Shown here: positions 57,281 to 64,000 of the stretch, piece by piece
Numbering within the stretch: the stretch's first letter is position 1
How the letters are laid out: each line of letters starts with the position of its first letter
Assembly: GCF_965363235.1 (NCBI RefSeq)
Contig: NC_134843.1
Location: 51,579,535-51,643,534, forward strand
Source of the DNA: Mytilus galloprovincialis
Taxonomy: Eukaryota > Mollusca > Bivalvia > Mytilida > Mytilidae
Direction of reading: 5' to 3'
Length of the DNA: 64,000 nt
The notes under the pieces: generated by a model
What the model saw: the letters and a program-made list of their open reading frames with translations, nothing else
What the model was told of the DNA's origin: nothing
The model's database searches: none
Program-made: the position numbers and the translations under genes

Positions 57281-60200
57281 CTATAGAATGTAGAAAAGAC
57301 GAGCTATTATTGAGAATCTGGTAAATATTGTGTCAGTAAAAAAATTTCAATAGACAACAATTACACTTTATTTAAAGGTTACATTTTAAAAAATGTGTAT
57401 TCATTAATGGTCATCCGACATTTATAAAGGGTGTATTTCTTTCATTTCCGTGCTCTTTAATTTTTTTGCCTTTATTCTTTATCCTCAATATTTTAGCACC
57501 TCATTATTCTCTATTTTGTATTTTTTGTTGGTCTATTTTTTGGTCTATTTTTTTGCCCAATATTCTCTATTTTGTAATCTCCATTCACACCCTCATTTAT
57601 GTATCTCACGAGTCTTGGGTAATATGTTTGTTTACGTAACAATCTGTCGATTTTCTTTTTACATTGACCTCTTATTAAACATTTTTTTTTACCTAGAGTT
57701 TAGAAGTAAACAATTGTGCAATACACGTCGTTTGGTAACTGACAAACCATGATAGAACACCTAAATTTGTATAAATGTATCTCTAGTCTGTATTTGCAGA
57801 TCTTGACTGATTTGTCGGTTTATCTTTAAATATAATATTAACACTTACTTTTTTTGTGTCTCATATACTTCTGGTATCAAAGCAGTGACATCGCCAGAGG
57901 CATAATCTATCATTTCTTGCGTCAACGGCCTATTTGCCCAAAAGCAGCCGTCTTCTTTTGCAAAAACTTTCTAAAATAAAGTATGCAGTAATGTAAAATG
58001 CTTTGTTTTATCTCAAGTGATTTCAAATTCAATAATTAGGAAATCGAAAAAACTGAAAAATCGAAAGAATTTATCATGATACAGATATATTGATTCTTTA
58101 ATGAATATTTTATTATATCTTTGTCCATGTCTAAAAACTGATATTGTATAATAGTGAAATAACCACGTGGTCACCCAATATTAATGTTTTGGAAAAAACA
58201 ATTTCGAAACATGTTTTATTACGTTTATTAACTGGTTTTCTCAATGATATGTATAGTATATTCTTACTATACAAATCGTTCGTTTTCTGGATAAAATTCA
58301 ATCAGGCATACGATTAGTATTTTTAAGATCTCGTAACTTAAAACATGTATATATGTAGACTTGAGAATCGAAATGGGGAATGTGTCGAGAGACAACAACC
58401 CGACCAAAGAGCAGACAACAGCCGAAGGCCCCTAATGGGTCTTCAATGCAGCGAGAAACTCCCGCACCAGAAGGAGTCCTTACAGCTGGCCCCGAAACAA
58501 ATTGTAACTAGTTCAGGACATGTTTCATTTTTTGAATTAGTAACAATTTGTCTAAAATTGTCCTCATACTATATACATTAATTACCTTGATATCATCTTT
58601 TTCCTCCGAGACTTCGGCATTTTCCGAATATTGTTTGCAGGCATCGGATAACTTTATACACCTGGGTAGCTTTCGACCTTTGTGTTCTTCCATCACCAAG
58701 TGAGCTACCTGCATGAAAAAGAATTTCAACTCATTCAAACTAATTATACCATGGTATAAGTTAAAGACACATACTAAAATAGGACGCGGAAAAGTGGGCG
58801 GGCACACTCCACACTTATGTCCTTTTGTTAAACAGATATATACAAAGCTAGAAAGAGAGGCATCATAATAATCGAATATGAATTGGCATGTATCAAGTAG
58901 AGCAGGACAGAAATTTTGCATTCAAACGAATTATTTATACCCTAGGCCTGTAACTATCACTGCACCCTATAAAATGGCATATTTAGAAAAAAATGAGAAA
59001 TGTTTTTAATATCTTAAAAATTACAGTTTACATGAGTTTATCTTACTTAAATAAAACAAAACGGCTTGATATATTTTAAGAATAAATTGTGTCGTTACAT
59101 TGTACACCTGTAGACAATTAACTCAAAAAGTACGAAAATTTATTATTTGAAAATAAGCAATAAGTTATTGCTATTTACGAAAAGATATATTAAAAATATA
59201 GATGATAAAAAAAACACTGTTCTATGACAGTTAAGATCTCTAGAGTGTGGTGTGTGGTCGTCTTGTGCAGTTTCTATGCTGTCTTTTAACGAATACCCTT
59301 AAATTTATATCACAAAAAACATATACACATTCCTACCTGTGTATCAAAAACATTTTCAAGCAAAACTTCAAACTGGAAGTAGAGGGCAGCACTATCACCT
59401 CGGCATGAATGCATGACCTGCAATTGTGAGTATTTACAAATTAGAAATGGCAGCTTACATTTCGCGATTGTTCGATAAGTATACGGAAATGAAGATGAAG
59501 TTAGGTATGAATTTAAATGATACCATATAACATAACATGTGTTTTTTGGGTTTGAGTTCGATTATTTGTAGATTTTCAATAGTCAGTGAAAATAAAATAT
59601 ATGAAAGTAAAAATAGTTTAACGCCTTCGCATTTGCATGTCCCTAATAACTAACTCGGAAAAGAATTGTCTTTTTATTATATTTTTTATTGAATTGATTG
59701 CACATCTTTGATTGGCTCTCTTATATTTATTGAACTATATATACTATTCACGATGAAGTGCTTAACATATTGTGTAGACACTTGACTATGGTCGTAAACT
59801 GTATATTGCATTTTGAGGTCTTTTTGGTGATTATTAAAGTTGAATTGCTCGTCTCATAGACGTTAAAATCACATCTCTTATTATTCCGTTGCATAATTTG
59901 ATACGAACTTTGGCACATAATGTCTCTTATGTGATATCCACTACTCGCAACTTTTGCAAATTGGCAGATATAATGATAATGCTCGACATACCGAATGTTA
60001 TCATTTAAAGTCTTTTGAGTTTGAAATTGCGTATGTGTTTTTGTCTCATTTATCAATTTTCTATATCATCTTTAAATCATATTGATTGAATAAGTTTGCC
60101 CTTACATCTGTACATTGCATGCTCCTGTTTATAATTAAGGACTGTAAAGTATTTCAAGTTATGGTCTATTCACCTTTATAATTTTTTCGGACTCTAAAAT

Positions 60201-60413
60201 ATCTTTCAGTTTGCCTTTTTGAAATAGATTTTTGTTGGTCCAAACATCAAACAAAAACACATGTTTATCAATGGTCCCAATCTGTAGTAACGTCAATGGT
60301 CCGTCCTTTCCCAGATTGATACCTTCGGCGTCAACAGAAATTGTTGTATTGTATTTTTCCAATTGACGAACAATTTCCCTGCATCTTCTTATTCCAGTAA
60401 CAACTTCCACCAT
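56491..60413 (-). CDS. Gene 2 as a whole: EXD1-like 3'-5' exonuclease-domain protein
   Basis: Five coding exons on the minus strand join in frame to give about 451 aa. Residues ~1-190 form a DEDD-type 3'-5' exonuclease domain (family DnaQ/RNase D, PF01612-like). Asp28 and Glu30 lie in motif I (VDAEGINLG), Asp88 in motif II (HSCRGDSAAL), and Tyr171 and Asp175 in motif III (YASGDVTAL). The rest is a charged, mostly helical C-terminal region without a domain I recognise. The closest family I know is EXD1, a piRNA-biogenesis factor that acts as an RNA-binding adaptor in animals studied. Molluscan genomes often carry several EXD1-like genes, so orthology is uncertain. Introns are 568-756 bp. Convergent with gene 1. 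Confidence 0.85.
57849..57970 (-). CDS. Gene 2 exon 4 (exonuclease motif III)
   Basis: 122 nt. The acceptor (minus strand) is 'tttattttag' and the donor is AAAAAA|gtaagt. Codes KVFAKEDGCFWANRPLT and then YASGDVTALIPEVYETQKK. This carries the W-x(2)-R-P-L and Y-x(3)-D signatures typical of EXD1-like proteins. Confidence 0.85.
58365..58520 (-). repeat. Family R6 repeat in gene 2 intron 3
   Basis: 'gagacaacaacccgaccaaa', then 'gagcagacaacagccgaagg' and 'gggtcttcaatgcagcgaga', reads as the reverse complement of the end of R6 (35755-35840). Confidence 0.75.
58586..58708 (-). CDS. Gene 2 exon 3
   Basis: 123 nt, phase 0 at both ends. The acceptor (minus strand) is 'ctttttcatgcag' and the donor is AAG|gtaatt. 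Begins V-A-H-L-V, continuing the motif 'FDTQ|VAH' from the previous exon, and is Lys/Glu-rich at the end (SEEKDDIK). Confidence 0.85.
59337..59417 (-). CDS. Gene 2 exon 2 (exonuclease motif II)
   Basis: 81 nt, phase 0. The acceptor (minus strand) is 'cacaattgcag' and the donor is CAG|gtagga. Codes VMHSCRGDSAALYFQF and ends NVFDTQ, matching the 'VMHDCRxDSAAL...NVFDTQ' block of EXD1-like proteins. The first Asp of that block is Ser here, but the catalytic-position Asp (GDSAAL) is kept. Confidence 0.9.
60174..60413 (-). CDS. Gene 2 exon 1 (start, exonuclease motif I)
   Basis: 240 nt, 80 codons, from the ATG at 60413 to donor AAG|gtgaat. Codes CREIVRQLEKYNTTISVDAE and then GINLGKDGPLTLLQIGT, with a hallmark DAEG and 'LGKDGPLTLLQ' core. 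A minus-strand acceptor-like 'gttattag' ends at 60427, suggesting an upstream non-coding exon. Confidence 0.85.
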
Positions 60414-60426
60414 GGTTTACTATCAC

Positions 60427-63410
60427 CTAATAACAAATAATATTAGTATTAACATTATGCATATATTTGGTGTAAATACTCGAGAATGAAAATCATCTAC
60501 ACCGAAATATAGACCATTAAAGGTAGCAATAGTTTACCGATATTCAAATTTTATAAAACCGTCGATACATAAAAAAGAGGATACAAAACACAGCGTTAGT
60601 GCGAGGTAACCAGTGATTAAAATATGTAAACACACGTGCATTGAAAGGTATACTTATAGATTTTCTTTGATCATCTCAACGAGATTGATTTTTACGTTTG
60701 AGCCGGTACGTCGAAAGCGAGAAACGCAATCGAGTTAAGATGGCCAATGATAATCTGTTTATCGCTATTTTACCTATGACGACGTTGTCAATTTCATGTA
60801 AATTTCATTAGCAACATCACGTGCCTCCTCATTTTTTAGCGATAATTTTCATCATGGACAAGCGATTAGCATGATATGAAAAATTATCACAAAAAAAAAG
60901 ATCGAAGGAAAAATGCGCAAAATAGCGATAATTATTTGTTATAACCAATTCTTAAATTAAAATACACCAAACCATTTAAAAACTGTTTATGAACATTTTA
61001 ATTAACAAATGGGAATGCATGGAAACTATGAAAAAAAAACCATCATGGCTTAATCATTTCAATTATTTTAACATACTGCACGTGCTCTGTGTTGAATGTT
61101 TATAAATGAAATGATCTGGTAAACTTCGGCAACAAATGGGGAAGTCAATAAGCTTGCGATGAACAATCGCTGAATGAAATATCATTGAACGGTTTTATTT
61201 TGTATGAATGTGAAACACATGCAAACAGGATTTATCATATTCAGTAAAATTATATTCAACATATCGATATTAGAATCTCGTTTCATATGACTTTAAGGAA
61301 TGCGTAAAGTTGATAAAAGATATCTCAAAGTAATCATAAGTAAACAAGTTTCTGAAAATAAAAGCACACTATTTGCACTCTTGTGTCAATCAATCGTAAC
61401 GTCGTAACACAAAATCGAGGTAAGTCCAATTTTACCCGGTATCTGTTTCCCTGTATACGGTCTGAACATTTGAAAAATGTTTAAAGATATTGAAAAGTTA
61501 ATTATCTTCATTTCAAACATAAGCATATTTCCTTCAAATCAAAATGTTTAGTATTGCTATATTGGATGATGCTGAAGATCATTATACTATTGTTTCAAAT
61601 TTTACAGATTTTAAAATTTGTGACATTTTGCATCCCAATGAAGCTCGAAGACTACTTAAACATGTGTTAAAATAAAATAAATAATTTTTAAAACTAGAAA
61701 ACAATAAATAGAGCTTCCATTTTGAAATAATTTGATAAGATCTTTTAACATATATATTGTGTTTATAAATACTAGAAATAAAGGACATTATACAGAAATG
61801 CTAATTACTAAAGACAATTTGTAAACAAAATAACAAACATGAAAGGTAATATCTGCTGTACTGTTTTTCTCAATATTGTTTTTTTTTTACAACATTGAAT
61901 TCGATTGCAAAGTAAGAAAGGATAGGTAAATACAATCGCGTATCTTTGTTAATACTGAGTATATACAACAGGATATATTAATAGTATCATGACGTTTTTT
62001 TTTATAGAGCATATCAGTTTGCATTGTGTGGTTTTATTATCAGCTGTCAACAAAGTTAACAATTGTCAAGTATCCAAATATAATTTTCAGAAAACTAAAA
62101 TATATTTTTTTTTATATTGATTACTAACACGGAAGTTCACTCCTGAATAAATATAGTGTGGTTATGTGTATTGTATTTTGCCTATGAAACAAAATATTTA
62201 AGGTGTAAATAATCAGTATGTTTATAGTCAATTAAAAAATGGAATATCTTAAGGTTTTATTTTCAGAGACAATTTTACCTTTAAATATCAACTCTTAATA
62301 CCTATGATTTTAATGCCGTTTTCTCTCACTTTTTCACTTTATGATTGCGTTACCATAAATATATTCACGATTGCCGAAATTAATCACTATTGTCTATCAT
62401 TGATATTTACTTCCCGAGTGATACCATGTATATAGTTTATAATGATACTTATGTATATTCTGATTTTTACAGATTTGAAACTGAAAATACGATTATATTA
62501 AATTTAGATAAATAAATTTGCAAACCTTCATCCATTCTATAATATGACTTTATTATTCTAAAGAAATATGATCAAATGGACCAAATAACAATTCAATGAA
62601 ACACATAAAGAGAATACACCCAAGATATGATTCTAAAAATACATTTTTAAAATGTTACTAGTTTAATAGATTACAAAAATTCTCTATGTTATTACTTACG
62701 TTTTATCTTTATATGAGTACAAATGTGAATTGAAATTATAAGTACTATGATACATTTTATATGAGAGAACATACTATACGTATGAAAAATTTCCTGAGTG
62801 ATATTTTTAGAAAATTATGTTATTTTTCTATTTTTATATCAGTTTTTCCTGAAATTAAACTTTTTGAATACTACAACAAAGACATACGTTGATTCCAGGG
62901 TAGAAAATCAAAAATAGATCTTGCCAAGTTATATTGAGGCTTGAATTTTCTAAATGATAGATTTGAAAGACTTTCCTTTAAGTAAACTCTTTCAGGACGT
63001 TGCATTCATTGGTTAAAGATACCTGATAGCAGATAACCTTCAAAGTTTCACATATCGGTTTATCAACGCCCATTCCCCTTTGAACTTTGATGAAAGGATC
63101 TAAGATATAAGATAGTGTTTTCTTTGCAGTAATTGTTGTTATTAACCTACGCGGGTCGGTAAGGAATTGTCTTATATAACATAAACGAGAATTAATATAG
63201 AAATAAGGAGATTTTACACATTGTGTAAACTAATAGATATACCACAAACCAAAGGACAGTGGTAAAAAAGATTCAACGTATTACAAGCTATGACATTTCC
63301 TACAGGGTCGAGATAATCTTGGAGAAAGTGTACAATCCGAATTAGGCTTGTATTTGTAACCGTAAAGCAGTTTTGACAGAAGGCAATCACTTGATAATTA
63401 GACCCTTACT
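60427..63410. other. Region upstream of gene 2
   Basis: Likely contains the gene 2 promoter and 5' untranslated exon on the minus strand, but I could not place them. AT-rich, with no other gene or repeat recognised. Confidence 0.5.
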
Positions 63411-63860
63411 AGTAAATAAATAAACTCATCACAGATACCAGGATTAAAATTTAGTGTGTGTGCCAGACGCGCGTTTCGTCTACAAAAGACTCATAAGTGA
63501 CGTTCGAATCAAAATAGGTTGAAAAGACAAAAAAATTACGAAGTTGAAGAGCATTGAGTACCAAAAATTCCTATTTTTTTTTGCCAAAAAGCAGCTAAGG
63601 TAATCTCTTCCTGAGGAAGAAAGCCTTAGTATTAATTTTTAAAAAATCAAAATTTTGTAAACGGTTAATTTAAAGTTATGACCATATCAATAATAATTCA
63701 TGTCAACACATAAGTGCTGACTACTTGGCTGGTGATATCGGGGAATAAAAAAACACACCAGCAGTGAAATCGACCGAGTGGTTGTAAATAAACTCATCAC
63801 AGATACCAGGATTAAAATTTAGTATTTACGGCAGACGCGCGTTTCGTCTACAAAGAACGG
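63411..63860 (+). repeat. Family R2 repeat, one full and one partial unit in tandem
   Basis: The unit start 'ataaactcatcacagatacc' appears at about 63420 and again at 63789, so the monomer is ~369 bp. The first unit carries all landmarks ('gaagttgaagagcattgagt', 'cacaccagcagtgaaatcga'). The second stops after 'cgcgtttcgtctacaaa'. Confidence 0.85.
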
Positions 63861-64000
63861 CACAAATTATGAAACGAGGTTAATTTTTCCTGCCTACATA
63901 AACCTCGAAAATAATGAAAATGCACACTATGGCAATTTACATGGCGATATCAGTACTACACCATTTACACTTAGACATGGATAGCTGTAAAATAATGAAT
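63861..64000. other. Window end, nothing recognised
   Basis: Sequence leaves family R2 abruptly at about 63860 and shows no further feature before the end of the window. Confidence 0.5.

Overview
This window is eukaryotic, AT-rich, intron-rich and crowded with interspersed repeats. The repeat content (short hairpin-ended elements, a tRNA-derived SINE, ~160-bp monomer arrays, and repeat families I recognise as common in mussel genomes) points to a bivalve, most likely a Mytilus-type mussel. This is inference from sequence style, not from a search. No bacterial operon, CRISPR array or rRNA was seen. Most short open frames here are chance frames in AT-rich or repeat DNA.

Two protein-coding genes can be assembled from splice signals and reading-frame continuity. 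Gene 1 (+ strand, about 7.45-43.3 kb) is the main discovery. A start exon coding only Met-Ser-Ser-Tyr is followed by 18 further tiny exons (21-78 nt) scattered over 23 kb. All have lengths divisible by three and all are spliced in phase 0. They encode a charged Arg/Asp/Tyr/Met-rich, probably disordered region. At 32.68 kb a second, much larger first exon (149 codons, coiled coil plus Arg/Asp-rich tail) has its own start codon and an upstream TATA-like element, which suggests an internal promoter. Both routes can join two more in-phase short exons and a shared four-exon 3' part coding two tandem alpha/beta modules that resemble the DUF1330 / dimeric alpha-beta barrel fold. The predicted long form is about 506 aa and the short form about 410 aa. 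The architecture resembles the micro-exon genes described in schistosomes and would allow very large combinatorial isoform diversity. I do not recognise a named gene.

Gene 2 (- strand, 60.4 down to 56.5 kb, five exons, about 451 aa) is an EXD1-like 3'-5' exonuclease-domain protein (DEDDy type). All expected acidic residues and the tyrosine are present.

Layout: 0-7.4 kb is non-coding with repeat fragments. 7.4-43.3 kb is gene 1, with introns holding two TTAA-flanked MITE-like elements, a ~160-bp monomer array, a ~499-bp monomer element with a nested insertion, a palindrome-rich element built from ACCGTACGCGTACGGT, a pyrimidine minisatellite and a SINE. 43.3-56.4 kb is a repeat-dense intergenic region. 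It includes a 4.15-kb element with ~180-bp terminal inverted repeats that contains a separate foldback element, and several long perfect hairpins. 56.5-60.4 kb is gene 2. 60.4-64 kb is AT-rich non-coding DNA ending in a tandem repeat. The two genes are convergent, and nothing in the sequence links their functions.
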